Below, piece by piece: positions 7,498 to 18,771 of a DNA stretch of 64,000 bases. A program made the translations under genes and the position numbers. Source of the DNA: Lactarius indigo (taxonomy: Eukaryota; Basidiomycota; Agaricomycetes; Russulales; Russulaceae). The notes under the pieces were generated by a model, which was given only the letters and a program-made list of their open reading frames with translations, did not search any database and was not told the origin of the DNA. Each line of letters begins with the position of its first letter. Positions within the stretch are counted from its first letter, which is position 1. The stretch is from assembly GCA_025766275.1 (NCBI GenBank), contig JAFKAC010000034.1:248001-312000 (forward strand). The letters run 5' to 3'.

Positions 7498-10400
7498 CTA
7501 GTCCACTACCGACTCCGCCCTCATCCGTTCCGCCTCGTCCTCCATCCGTGCCAATATGTTAGCCCTTTCGAGACGATAGAGACTGTCCTTTTTGTCCTGA
7601 GCCACCAATTCCCTTTCCAACTGCAGTTGCCGCATCCGTTTCTCCAGCTGATCCTCGGCGAAGGCGAACTGCCGGAATCGACGCAACTCTTGCGTAAGGG
7701 TGACGTCCCCAATGCGCATTAGTAGTAAATCAGTGGGGTGTCGATCACGAAGCATAAAATACTCTTCGTGGGGTATGAATGCGCGATTGTTCTTGGGGAG
7801 GTGAGGAGTTGCGTATAAAGGTTTGCCGTAGAGGAAACCTGACCCCGGAGCTAGTCCGAGTACGAAGGGGTCTCCTCCTCGGATAACCTGCACGTGGGAT
7901 GCTTGTACCGTCAGTCCGTTGGGGAGTTTGATCGGGAACGGAATGTAATCGGGTCCTCGATTGACCCGGAACCCTTCAGGGACGACGGCCCTGGTTGCTG
8001 GGTCTCGTTCCCCCATTGGTGTATAACGAGCCGCTTGTGCCACGGCGACTCGTCCTCTGTGTAGAGGTCCCCCCGCTGCGTCGACGAGGTAGGGAGTGGC
8101 GGCTGGATCTTCAGCGTAGAATTCATGGTTAAGGAATGCGTGCCTGATGGGGTAATGGTCTCCAAGCTCGTCTTCATCCTCATCTTCGTCCAGTACTCCC
8201 TCCGCTCCTTCATCATTCGGCGTCGGCAAGCGGCGATATGCAGTTGCTCCTGCTGCCACCGCGCCGCCGTCTCCTTCCATTCTTGTTCGTACTTCTTCAT
8301 GGCGTTGGGCGGGTGTACCGCGTGGGACAGCTGCTTGAAGCCGAAAGAGTTCGTCTTCTGTGAGGAAAGCTTCGGGCTCACCGGTGTCGGGGTTTGTAAG
8401 GGCATACATTGGCATCGGAGGTGCTGGTTGAGTTGTTGCTGGATCGTCGTCGAGAGTTCCCTGTATGGGCAGAGGGAATCGTTGCAATGTCTGGTACAGT
8501 TCGCCACTAGTGATAGGGCCGTCTTCCTCATGCTGCATGGGGGTACGGTCTCCAACTGCAACTCCAGCTGTTGCGACGTTGTTGGTGGTGTCGGGGTTAA
8601 CAAGCGTGGCGGAGGAGTCGTTGACAAGGGTAGAGAGGAGTGCGAGCTGGTCATTGCGTCGAGTGGGAGACATGAACTGAATGGGAGATGGGGACTTATC
8701 GCGACAAGAGACTACCCTTATATGCGTTTCTCTATCGGGGTTAGAATGTTTGAAGTCCTGAACGGCTTCGTCGGCAAATACGTCGTCCTTATCTATCCAT
8801 TGATTATCCGAGTCTGGATAGCCCTTCCATTTGACAAGGTATTGGAGTCGACGTCTTCTGCCGAATCGCCGAGAGTCCAGAATCTTCTCGACTTCATATT
8901 CCTCCTCGTTATCGACCAAATCAGGTGGCGGGCGCTGATAGTTTGGTCCGTGCGTGGGTGTCTCGCGATAAGGCGTGAGAAGGTCTATATGGAAGACGTC
9001 ATGGATGCTCCACTGCGTGGGAAGCTCAAGTCGATAGTTGACAGGGGACATCACCTGGATGACCTTAAATGGTCCATGGCGCTTGGCCGCTAGTTTTGCG
9101 GTTGGTTGATGGGTGCGTAAGTGGCGTCCTTCTAGCCATACAAGGTCTCCTTCTTTGAATTTGGGCGTATCTTTATGTTTGACCCATGACTTTTGCGCCC
9201 TGAGCATACAGGAGAAGGCGCGTTGGCGCGCTTGTTTAAACTGGTCTAGTCTTAACGATACTTGTGGGATAGGGGAAGGCCTATCGGTCCAATCAGCGCG
9301 AGGGTTGAACCCAGATAAGAGAAAGAAGGGGGACTCCCGCGTGGTTTCGTTAGGCCAGTTGTTGTGCGTGAATTCTGCCATAGGCAGATAGCGGACCCAG
9401 TCGTCTTGTCGTTCATTTACCCAAAAGCGGAGATATTGCTCCAGCCATTGGTTCGTTCGTTCCGATTGGCCGTCAGTTCTGGGGTGATAAGCGGTTGAAA
9501 TGTTTTGACTGATGCCAAGAATTTTGCATATCTCCCGCATGAACTTTGATGCGAAGCGGGGATCTCGATCACTGATAACACGCAGAGGGAGTCCGAATCG
9601 TGGGAAAACATGAGAGACGTACAGGGCGGCTGTTCCCTCGGCCGTTATCTCTTCGTTACAAGGTATGAAGATAGCAGCTTTGGTACAATCGTGATCTGTC
9701 ACCGTGAGAATGGAATCATAACCGCGAGAGACGGGGAGTTTGGTAATGAAGTCTACTGCGATAGTCTCGAATGGCAGAGCTTCCGGTTTAGGATAGATAG
9801 GCTGCAGAGGCGCTTTGATTGGTCGGAGGTTGACTTTGTGTCGTTGACATTCAGCACAACCCTTAACATAATCTGTGACGTCGTTCTTCATTTGCGGCCA
9901 CCAGTAATGTCGCTCGGTGAGTTGGAGAGTGCGTTTGATACCAGGATGGCCATAGACGGGGGAGTCGTGATGGGCAGCAATAATAGTACGCTTGTCATGA
10001 ATACCACCGGTGACTACCCGGCGTCCGTCCTTGTACCATGTTCCTTCGATGTCTTTTAGCTTGTGAGCATCAACCCAGGGTTTCAACTTAGCTGTGTCTT
10101 GTTCGTAAATGGGATGTTCTAGCGTCATTTCCACAGGTAAAATCTCGGGCCTCCAGTGGGAATGTCGCGGTTCTTCGAGTGTGGTGGCACGCGCGAAGAC
10201 ACTTTCTGGTAATACTGTTATGCCTTCATTATCGTTCTCTCCCTGGTCGTAGTCTGGCCTTCGGGATAGTGCGTCGGCGCGTCCATTGGAGGTGCCTTTG
10301 ATGTGGTGAATTTCAAAGTCGTATTCCGAAAGTTCGAGTACTTCCCTGGCTACACGTCTGCTAATCTTTTGTGGCGACTTCCAGTATTGTAGATTCAGGT

Positions 10401-12306
10401 GGTCGGAAAATACTTTGATCTTGTGAGGGGAGCCCGCTAGGAGGGGTCTCCAGTGGCGGAAGGCTTTGACAATTGCCAGGAGTTCGAGGTCGTAAATGTC
10501 GTAGTTCCGTTCGGTTTCATTGAGGGTGGATGAGTAATAGCCTATAGGATGTCGTTTACCATCTGCTTTGCGTTGGAGGAGGACCGCTCCCGTGGCAAAA
10601 CCCGACGCGTCGACTTCTAACTCGAATTGTTGTGTAAGATCTGGGTGCGCGAGGACCGGTTCGCTGGTCACCAGGGTTTTAAGGTCTTGGAATGCCTTTT
10701 CTTCCTCTGCGCCCCAGTGCCATTCGGTGTCTTTGCGCGTAAGTTTATTCAATGGTCGTGCTTTGGTCGCGAATCCTCGTATAAAAGGTCTGTAAAAGTT
10801 GCAAAAGCCAAGAAAAGAGCGGACGTCCTTGACCTTTGTTGGCGTAGGCCAGTCCTTGATACCCGAAATTTTGACAGGGTCCATGCGTGTCACCCCCTTT
10901 TCAAGGATTACCCCCAGGTAATCCATACGTGGCGAGTGGAAGAGGCATTTTTCAAGCTTGTAGTACAAGTCATGCTCTGCGGATACGCGGAGCACGTCTT
11001 TAACAGCTTCAATATGGTCCTGCAATGAGTGATTAAGTCCCGTAGCGATACCGATGTCGTCCATGTAGACGCGAATGACTGTGCCGCGTTTTTCATGTTT
11101 TGCGATGATGTCCCTGAAGATGAAGTTCATCATGGTCTGGAACGTTGCCGGGGAATTGGTTAAGCCGAAAAACATCACCGTGGGTTCGAATAAGCCGTAA
11201 CGTGTTTTGAATGCCGCCTTCTCTTCATCTCCCTCTTTGATACGTACATTGTTATACCCCCATCTAACGTCGAGTTTAGTGTAGATGTGGGCGTTGCTGA
11301 GGTCAGTAATGAGGTCGGAGATGAGGGGAAGGGGATATTGATTGCGGATGGTGACGGCATTGATTTTTCGGTAATCTTGGACAGGTCGTAGTTTTCCATC
11401 CTTCTTCTTGATAAAGAAGAAGGATGACGCGTAAGGGGATTTAGAAGGTCTTATATATCCTTTCTTGAGTTGTTCGTCAATCCACTCGCGTAACTTCTTG
11501 TCTTCTTCTTGCGTCATAGGGTATATTTTACAGTCAATTGCGTCGGCTGTTCCTGGTTTGAATTCAATGGCGTGATCCCAGGGCCTGCTGGGTGGAAACC
11601 TGTCCGATGCCTCTTCACTGAAGAGACGTTCAAAGTCACGGTATTCAGTAGGTAACTCAGCTTTCGTGACGTATTGTTGAGCGGCTATGGCGAGATCAGT
11701 GGCGGTGGCTCTGATTCGGCATCCCTCTTCAAATTGTTGTCGTTGCTCGTCAGTGATGACACAGGAGTGTACGACTTCGTAATCGTCGTTTTGAACGGTG
11801 GTTGCTGCTACCACTGGTGTTGTTTTGATGTAGGGGTTAGTTGATCGGATAATGATAGGGAGCATATCCTCGTGTATGGCTGCCTGTGACCACTTGATAT
11901 GCGGGTCGTAAATGGCGAGCCAGGGGTATCCTAACACGATGTCTTCATTTCCGATATCCGTGATAAGAAAGCGGATCTCCTTGTGAATGCCTTTAGTTTG
12001 AACATCAACGTCGGTATAATGGGTGATACGCCCCGATTTATTCTCCGTGTTGTCAATATTCCATATTTTCTTTGGGACATCGAGTAGTTTGGTCCCAAGT
12101 CCCATTCTTTTTGCGAATGACGGTTTCATGAAGCAGTGGGTTGCTCCTGAGTCGACTAATGCGCGTATGTCGGCCATTGCGTAACTGGTGCGAATCGATA
12201 CTGGAACTCTCATAGAACGGTAGCGAGTCATGATTACACTGTTACAATTAACTGCCCTCACCCAGACCGATGGGTTCAGGCGTCCTGAAAACCCTCCTTC
12301 TTCCAC
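7498..12306 (-). CDS. Element A pol: protease-RT-RNaseH-integrase-chromodomain plus C-terminal extension
   Basis: An intact 1602-codon frame, -1 to gag. Domains in order: protease with VDSGATH at about residue 52; reverse transcriptase from about 259 with YMDD at about 414; RNase H with EVDASGF at about 565. Integrase follows, with the HHCC zinc finger (HPGIKRTLQL.., CAECQRH) near 780, catalytic VDF at about 854, SDRDPRF at about 912 and the Glu of DGQSERTN near 950 (D,D35E spacing), then a GPF-type module. A chromodomain lies at about 1134-1190 (YEVEKILDSRR, YLVKWKGYPDSDNQW). Residues 1190-1602 are an extension rich in Pro and acidic residues that ends in a charged coiled coil (EDQLEKRMRQLQLERELVA). 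Such extensions are not part of the standard Ty3 layout; the aligned region in D carries zinc knuckles. The first codon given is a GTG within the gag overlap, so expression probably needs -1 frameshifting. Confidence 0.95.
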   Translation of the reverse strand: MEEGGFSGRLNPSVWVRAVNCNSVIMTRYRSMRVPVSIRTSYAMADIRALVDSGATHCFMKPSFAKRMGLGTKLLDVPKKIWNIDNTENKSGRITHYTDVDVQTKGIHKEIRFLITDIGNEDIVLGYPWLAIYDPHIKWSQAAIHEDMLPIIIRSTNPYIKTTPVVAATTVQNDDYEVVHSCVITDEQRQQFEEGCRIRATATDLAIAAQQYVTKAELPTEYRDFERLFSEEASDRFPPSRPWDHAIEFKPGTADAIDCKIYPMTQEEDKKLREWIDEQLKKGYIRPSKSPYASSFFFIKKKDGKLRPVQDYRKINAVTIRNQYPLPLISDLITDLSNAHIYTKLDVRWGYNNVRIKEGDEEKAAFKTRYGLFEPTVMFFGLTNSPATFQTMMNFIFRDIIAKHEKRGTVIRVYMDDIGIATGLNHSLQDHIEAVKDVLRVSAEHDLYYKLEKCLFHSPRMDYLGVILEKGVTRMDPVKISGIKDWPTPTKVKDVRSFLGFCNFYRPFIRGFATKARPLNKLTRKDTEWHWGAEEEKAFQDLKTLVTSEPVLAHPDLTQQFELEVDASGFATGAVLLQRKADGKRHPIGYYSSTLNETERNYDIYDLELLAIVKAFRHWRPLLAGSPHKIKVFSDHLNLQYWKSPQKISRRVAREVLELSEYDFEIHHIKGTSNGRADALSRRPDYDQGENDNEGITVLPESVFARATTLEEPRHSHWRPEILPVEMTLEHPIYEQDTAKLKPWVDAHKLKDIEGTWYKDGRRVVTGGIHDKRTIIAAHHDSPVYGHPGIKRTLQLTERHYWWPQMKNDVTDYVKGCAECQRHKVNLRPIKAPLQPIYPKPEALPFETIAVDFITKLPVSRGYDSILTVTDHDCTKAAIFIPCNEEITAEGTAALYVSHVFPRFGLPLRVISDRDPRFASKFMREICKILGISQNISTAYHPRTDGQSERTNQWLEQYLRFWVNERQDDWVRYLPMAEFTHNNWPNETTRESPFFLLSGFNPRADWTDRPSPIPQVSLRLDQFKQARQRAFSCMLRAQKSWVKHKDTPKFKEGDLVWLEGRHLRTHQPTAKLAAKRHGPFKVIQVMSPVNYRLELPTQWSIHDVFHIDLLTPYRETPTHGPNYQRPPPDLVDNEEEYEVEKILDSRRFGRRRRLQYLVKWKGYPDSDNQWIDKDDVFADEAVQDFKHSNPDRETHIRVVSCRDKSPSPIQFMSPTRRNDQLALLSTLVNDSSATLVNPDTTNNVATAGVAVGDRTPMQHEEDGPITSGELYQTLQRFPLPIQGTLDDDPATTQPAPPMPMYALTNPDTGEPEAFLTEDELFRLQAAVPRGTPAQRHEEVRTRMEGDGGAVAAGATAYRRLPTPNDEGAEGVLDEDEDEDELGDHYPIRHAFLNHEFYAEDPAATPYLVDAAGGPLHRGRVAVAQAARYTPMGERDPATRAVVPEGFRVNRGPDYIPFPIKLPNGLTVQASHVQVIRGGDPFVLGLAPGSGFLYGKPLYATPHLPKNNRAFIPHEEYFMLRDRHPTDLLLMRIGDVTLTQELRRFRQFAFAEDQLEKRMRQLQLERELVAQDKKDSLYRLERANILARMEDEAERMRAESVVD

Positions 12307-13718
12307 AACTGTTGGAGGATAATGTCCTTTACGTCGTCCGATTCTCCCGCTACTCCGTTAAGCCAATCACTGGCGCGCTGTTGAGGGGGTACTTCTTGGA
12401 CCGCCCTGGTAGCGACCTCTGGTTCTTGTTGGTGATAGTCAGTGTCGATATACCGACTGGTTGATGCTTGGGATTGATATCCCCCTCTTGGCTGCCTACA
12501 GTCACGGGCCATGTGTCCGTCCTTGTTACAATTATAACACGTGACTGGCCTTGGGTTATTTCATCCTCCTCCTCTTTGGAGGAATCCTCCTCGTGGTCGG
12601 TATGGGGGACGAGGTGCGAGTATATCCTCAGCCCCTGCGAGCCGCCCTCGGATTCGATCTGCAGAGGTATCCATGGCATTTGGATCGCGTAGATTTCTTG
12701 GCTGCCATGAACTTCTTGGTGGCCCCTGCCATTGCCGCTGTTGTCGTTGTCTTCCTTGTCCTTGCCCGGGGGGAACTCCCTTGTTCAATACCGCTTTGAG
12801 GTGAAGATACTGTTGTTGACGGGTAGTGGCTGCTTCCTTCCATTCGCGGTAGTTTCGGGGGTTGTCGAGGGTGTAGACCTTTTCATATAGGTCTTTTGGT
12901 AATCCGCTCGCGAACAAGTCGAGCGTTTGCGGATCGTCAAGCCTATACTGAGCGCGGCGTATTAACTGTTCGAATTGAGTGCAATACTCATCTAGATTGC
13001 CCCCAATCATCTTGACTCCTTTTTTGAGCTCATATTGAGCTTGTTCTTGCTCCATCGTATTGCGGAATCGCTGCATGAAGCTGCGCGTGACTTCGTTCCA
13101 TAATCCTTCGCTAGTTCGGGGTATGCCGGCTTGTATCTGGCCGTTAAGCCAGGTGAGCATCGCCAATACCCACTCGCTGACGTTGACGCCTTTGATGTAA
13201 GATAGGAAAAGTAGGGCACGTCGATATGGGGTCGCCATGATGCCTTCATCAGCGTTCATGCCCCAGTAGACATGCCATTGAGTGAGAAACGCCTCCACTT
13301 TGGCGCGTTCTCCGTCGAATACTGTGGGTGCTTCGCCAGCTAACTTGTTACTTGGAGGGGGAATAATAGGACCTACACCTGGTAATCCTCCCCCCGGTGG
13401 CCCTCCTCCTGGTGGTCCTCCTGGGAATCCTCCAGGGAATCCTCCGAATCCAGGCCCCCGAGACGGAGGTCTACCTCCTCCTCCTGGTAGATCGTTGGGA
13501 GGTCCGCCTCCTCCACTGGGAGGATCAGCGACATCGGGCCCAATCGCTCGGTGGATGGCTACATCGTCGTCGGTCATTCGGTGACCGGTATATGGATTGA
13601 TGGGGGCGAGATTAGCTCGCGATTCTTCGGCGATACGCCTTTGTTCTTCTAGGGCTATTTGGTCCCTTGCTTCAGTAGTGAGCTGTAGTTCTTCTTGCGT
13701 GATAGTGGCGGTTGCCAT
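12276..13718 (-). CDS. Element A gag (one nonsense codon)
   Basis: The first ATG of the transcript (13718, MATATITQEE..) opens a Gag colinear with that of B: a Gly/Pro-rich tract, the helical Gag core (FMQRFRNTMEQEQAQYEL), then a zinc knuckle and stop at 12276. TGA at 12563-12561 replaces the TGT (Cys) of B about ten codons upstream of the zinc knuckle, so the knuckle is cut off from the core. The slippery heptamer GGGTTTT lies at 12294-12288, and pol overlaps in the -1 frame. Confidence 0.88.
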
Positions 13719-14194
13719 TGCAACTGTCAGTTCGTTGTATAATGTGATCGCCGATCGCTCCTAGGCTGGCGTCTTCGGCGGGCGTCGCTCCTCTACTTGG
13801 GGATGGTTGACTATCAGAGGTTTCTTCTCCGCTGATTCCTTCGTCGGTGTGTTCTTGTGTTTGTCCGTCAATGGGACCGTAGTCTGCGCGGCTATTGAGT
13901 TCTCGCGCGTCGATGTCACAGTTGTAGTTTCTCCCTGCTGGTCGTACAATGTCCCAGCGGTGATCTATGGGGTTCCAAGTAACCTCGACCCAGCAAAGAT
14001 GGTCGAAATTGAACTCAACGGGTCGGAAACGGTTAGGGCCGTTGAATTCTACGAAGTATCCGGTGTCTTCTCCTCGTTCTCTCCACTGAGCTGCTCCTAA
14101 GAATCTTGTAGGTACGTTGCGATCTCCTCGTCGTTCAATGTGATAGGGACGGAAAGACGTCCACTGGTCTCTGGTCGAGTACGCCACGATGAGG
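13719..14194 (-). pseudogene. Element A: ATG-free Gag N-terminal-like frame with 53-bp deletion
   Basis: This corresponds to B 4246-4774. The frame is conserved with B (GEDTGYFVEFNGPN, RWDIVRPAGRNYNCDIDA), but a 53-bp deletion relative to B near 13735 shifts it out of frame with the gag ATG. The whole interval from the inferred RNA start (14450) to 13719 (732 nt) has no ATG in any frame. Confidence 0.55.
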
Positions 14195-14205
14195 ATCTTG
14201 GTCTT
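14195..14205 (-). other. Element A primer-binding site (self-priming type)
   Basis: On the minus strand AAGACCAAGAT begins 2 nt after the 5' LTR. It is complementary over 11 nt to ATCTTGGTCTT in the LTR (14450-14440). Confidence 0.75.
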
Positions 14206-14207
14206 AA

Positions 14208-14701
14208 TGTTACGCTCCACCGGCGTTAGTCCGACTTGGACTGGGGAAAGGCGTAATCGACTTAGCAAAGGTTAGGCGAATGGGGATCACGTGTCAACCC
14301 AACGCTAGGTGAACAGGGGCACACTTGGCACACGCTGCACCGCAAAGGTAAAGAAGGTGGTTCCTTGGTGAACCGAAGTGGAAGTACACTTAGCCCAAGG
14401 CTAAGGTCGAGGAGAGGCGAGTCAAGTGGTGGATTGAAGAAGACCAAGATGGGGACTCTTGGTCTTCCGAGTCGACTACTTATACAGATACGCGCGGGCT
14501 TTAAAGCGCCGCTAGAACGAAGGTAACCAGTAGCGTAACTAGCTCGAACCCTAGTACAGCTATCCTAGGAATGAGTCATACACAAGTCACAATCACGTGT
14601 GAACTACTATGCTGACTGATACGATGTAAGCGTCTATGACTAATACTGATACCGGACCGTAGTCATAACCGGTCGTGAGTCATCAAGTCCGTACCGTAAC
14701 A
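14208..14701 (-). repeat. Element A 5' LTR (494 bp)
   Basis: Appears identical to 6972-7465. On the minus strand TATAAG at 14484-14479 is followed 34 nt later by the inferred RNA start and self-primer ATCTTGGTCTT (14450-14440). Confidence 0.95.
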
Positions 14702-14706
14702 GATTG

Positions 14707-17700
14707 TAAGATATACCCCATGACGCAAGAGGAAGACAAAAAGTTGCGCGAATGGATTGACGAACAACTCAAGAAGGGTTACATAAGACCCTCTAAATCC
14801 CCTTATGCGTCATCTTTCTTCTTCATCAAAAAGAAAGATGGAAAGCTGCGACCCGTCCAAGACTATCGGAAGATTAACGCCGTTACCATTCGCAACCAGT
14901 ACCCCCTTCCCCTCATCTCTGACCTCATCACCGACCTCAGTAATGCCCACATCTATACTAAACTCGACGTTAGATGGGGGTATAATAACGTACGCATCAA
15001 AGAAGGAGATGAAGAAAAGGCTGCGTTTAAAACACGCTATGGTTTATTCGAACCCACGGTGATGTTTTTTGGCTTAACCAACTCCCCGGCAACGTTCCAG
15101 ACCATGATGAACTTCATCTTCAGGGACATCATCGCACGACATGAAAAACGCGGCACGGTTATTCGCGTTTACATGGACGATATCGGCATCGCCACGGGAC
15201 TTAACCATTCACTACAGGATCATATTGAAGCCGTTAAAGACGTGCTCCGTGTATCTGCGGAGCATGATTTGTATTATAAACTCGAAAAATGTCTCTTCCA
15301 CTCCCCACGCATGGATTACCTGGGGGTAATCCTTGAAAAGGGGGTGACACGCATGGACCCCGTCAAAATTTCGGGTATCAAGGATTGGCCTACGCCAACA
15401 AAGGTTAAGGACGTCTGCTCTTTCCTCGGCTTCTGCAATTTTTACAGACCTTTTATACGAGGCTTCGCAACCAAAGCACGACCATTGAACAAACTTACAC
15501 GCAAAGATACCGAATGGCACTGGGGCGCAGAAGAAGAAAAGGCATTCCAAGACCTTAAAACCCTCATCACTAGCGAACCCGTCTTAGCGCATCCAGATCT
15601 CACGCAACAATTCGAGTTAGAGGTCGACGCATCGGGTTTTGCAACGGGAGCAGTCCTTCTTCAGCGCAAAGCGGACGGTAAACGACATCCTATCGGCTAT
15701 TACTCATCCACCCTCAATGAAGCCGAGCGAAATTACGACATTTACGACCTCGAGCTCCTGGCAATAGTCAAAGCCTTTCGTCACTGGAGACCCCTCCTAG
15801 CGGGTTCCCCTCACAAAATCAAAGTATTCTCCGACCATCTCAATTTACAGTACTGGAAGTCGCCACAAAAGATTAGCAGGCGTGTAGCTAGGGAAGTACT
15901 CAAACTCTCAGAATACGACTTTGAGATTCACCACATCAAAGGTACCTCCAATGGACGCGCCGATGCATTATCCCAAAGGCCAGACTATGATCAAGGAGAA
16001 AACGACAACGAAGGTATAACAGTATTACCAGAAAGCGTCTTCGCGCGTGCCACCACGCTAGAAGAGCCGCGACACCCTCACTGGAGACCCGAGATTCTAC
16101 CTGTGGAAATGACACCAGAACATCCTATTTACGAACAAGACACAGCTAAGTTGAAACCCTGGGTCGATGCTCACAAGCTAAAAGACATCGAAGGGACATG
16201 GTACAAGGACGGACGCCGAGTAGTCACTGGCGGCATCCATGACAAGCGTACTATCATTGCTGCCCATCACGACTCTCCTGTCTATGGCCACCCTGGTATC
16301 AAATGCACTCTCCAACTTACCGAACGACATTACTGGTGGCCGCAAATGAAGAACGACGTCACTGATTATGTCAAAGGATGTGCGGAGTGTCAGCGACACA
16401 ATGTTAACCTCCGACCAACCCGAGCACCCCTACAACCTATTTACCCTAAACCGGAAGCCCTACCATTTGAGACTATCGCAGTGGACTTTATTACCAAACT
16501 CCCTGTCTCTCGCGGTTACGACTCTATTCTCACGGTGACAGATCATGATTGCACCAAAGCAGCCATCTTCATCCCTTGTAACGAGGAGATAACGGCCGAA
16601 GGAACGGCTGCCCTGTACGTCTCTCATGTTTTCCCACGATTCGGACTCCCCTCGCGCGTTATCAGTGACCGAGATCCCCGCTTCGCATCCAAGTTTATGC
16701 GGGAGATATGTAAAATCCTTGGCATCAGCCAAAATATCTCAACCGCTTATCACCCCAGAACCGACGGCCAATCGGAGCGAACGAATCAATGGCTGGAGCA
16801 ATATCTCCGCTTCTGGGTAAATGAGCGACAAGACGACTGGGTCCGCTATCTGCCTATGGCGGAATTCACGCATAACAATTGGCCTAATGAAACCACACGG
16901 GAGTCCCCCTTCTTTCTCTTGTCCGAGTTCAATCCTCGCGCTGATTGGACCGATAGGCCTTCCCCTATCCCACAAGTATCGTTAAGACTAGACCAATTTA
17001 AGCAAGCGCGACAGCGTGCCTTCTCCTGCATGCTCCGGGCGCAAAAGTCATGGGTCAAACACAAAGATACGCCCAAACTCAAAGAAGGAGACCTCGTGTG
17101 GCTAGAAGGACGCCACTTACGCACCCATCAACCAACCGCAAAACTAGCGGCTAAACGACATGGACCATTTAAGGTCATCCAGGTGATGTCCCCTGTCAAC
17201 TATCGACTCGAGCTTCCCACGCAGTGGAGCATCCATGATGTGTTCCACATAGATATTCTCACACCTTATCGTGAAACACCCACGCACGGACCAAACTATC
17301 AGCGCCCACCACCTGATTTGGTCGATAACGAAGAAGAATATGAAGTCGAGAAGATTCTAGACTCTCGGCGGTTCGGCAGAAGACGTCGGCTCCAATACCT
17401 CGTCAAATGGAAAGGCTATCCGGACTCAGACAATCAATGGATAGATAAGGATGACGTATTCGCCGACGAGGCCGTTCGGGACTTCAAACATTCAAACCCC
17501 GACAGAGAAACGCATATAAGGGCAACCTCCTGTTGTGATAAGTCCCCATCTCCCATTCACTCCATGTCCTCCACTCGACACGATGACCAGCTTGCACTCC
17601 TCTCCACCATCATCAATGACTCCTCCGCCACGTTTGTCGACCCCAACTCCACCAACGACGCCGCAACCACTAGAACTACAAGAGGAGGCCGTCCCTCCGT

Positions 17701-18739
17701 GCAGCATGAGGAAGACGGCCCTATCACTAGTGAAGAACTGCACCAGACACTGCAACGATTCCCTGTGCCCGTACAGGGAACTCTCGACGACGATCCAGCA
17801 ACAACTCAACCAACACCTCCACCACCAATGTACGCCCTCACAAACCCCAGCACCGGTGAGCCCGAAGTCTTCCTCACGGAAGACGAACTTTTTCGGCTTC
17901 AAGCAGCTGTCCCGCGCGGTGCAACCACCCGACGCCATGAAGAAATACGAACAAGAATGGAAGGAGACGGCGGCGCGGTGGCAGTGGGAGCAACTGCATA
18001 TCGCCGCCTGCTGACACTGGATGATGAAGGAGCGGAAAGAGTACTGGACGAAGATGAGGATGAAGACGAGCTTAGAGACCATTACCCCATCAGGCACGCA
18101 TTCCTTAACCATGAATTCTACGCTGAAGATCCAGCCGCCACTCCCTACCTCGTCGACGCAGCGGGGGGGCCTCTACACAGGGGATGAGTCGCCGTGGCAC
18201 AAGCGGCTCGTTATACACCAATGGGCGAACGAGACCCCGCAACCAGGGCCGTCGTCCCTGAAGGGTTCCGGGTCAATTGAGGACCCGATTACATTCCGTT
18301 CCCGATCAAACTCCCCAACGGACCGACGGTACAGGCCTCCCACGTACAGGTTATCCGAGGAGGAGACCCCTTCGTACTCGGATTAGCTCCAGGGTCGGGC
18401 TTCCTTTACGGTAAACCCCTCTACGCCACTCCGCACCTCCCAAAAAACAACCGCGCTTTCATCCCACACGAGGAGTATTTCATGCTCCGAGACCGACACC
18501 CCACGGATTTGCTGCTCATGCACATTGGGGATGTTACCCTTACTCAAGAACTGCGTTGATTCCGGCAGTTCGCCTTTGCCGAGGACCAGCTGGAGAAGCG
18601 GATTTGGCAACTGCAGATGGAGAGGGAGATGGTGATTGCAGACAAAAAGGACAGTCTCTATCGATTGGAGCGTGCTAACATACTGGAAAGGATGGAAGAT
18701 GAAGCCGAACGGATGAGGCAAGAATCGCAGGCGGATTAG
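14707..18739 (+). CDS. Element B pol, C-terminal part: RT-RNaseH-integrase-chromodomain and extension (three nonsense codons)
   Basis: Resumes the pol frame after element A with CKIYPMTQEEDKKLREW. Reverse transcriptase carries YMDD (about 15173). It is followed by RNase H (EVDASGF), the integrase zinc finger (CAECQRH), SDRDPRF and DGQSERTN of the integrase core, a GPF module and a chromodomain (YLVKWKGYPDSDNQW). The frame is open to TGA at 18185; further TGA codons at 18278 and 18557 and the final TAG at 18737 follow in the same frame. Element A has CGA at all three internal TGA sites. The extension after the chromodomain matches that of A and would lose its coiled coil in B. Confidence 0.93.
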
Positions 18740-18759
18740 TGAGGTGGGCCTCACTCCTG

Positions 18760-18771
18760 AAAAGGGGGTGA
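18760..18771 (+). other. Element B polypurine tract
   Basis: AAAAGGGGGTGA lies directly before the 3' LTR. Confidence 0.8.

Larger units (their letters stand above)
6972..14701 (-). mobile_element. Element A: Ty3 chromodomain LTR retrotransposon inserted in B pol (innermost, youngest)
   Basis: Minus-strand Ty3 element of 7.73 kb with 494-bp LTRs (5' LTR 14208-14701, 3' LTR 6972-7465) that I read as identical, and TSD GATTG (6967-6971 and 14702-14706). It is a close relative of B but has shorter LTRs, so it belongs to a sister subfamily. Pol (12306-7498) is fully open over 1602 codons. Gag has a 53-bp deletion upstream of its ATG and a TGA at 12563-12561 where B has TGT (Cys). It could supply Pol domains only if gag is rescued. 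Confidence 0.96.

Noticed and set aside
8125..9093. 322-codon plus-strand ORF
   Set aside because: Antisense shadow of element A pol; no domain and no independent support.
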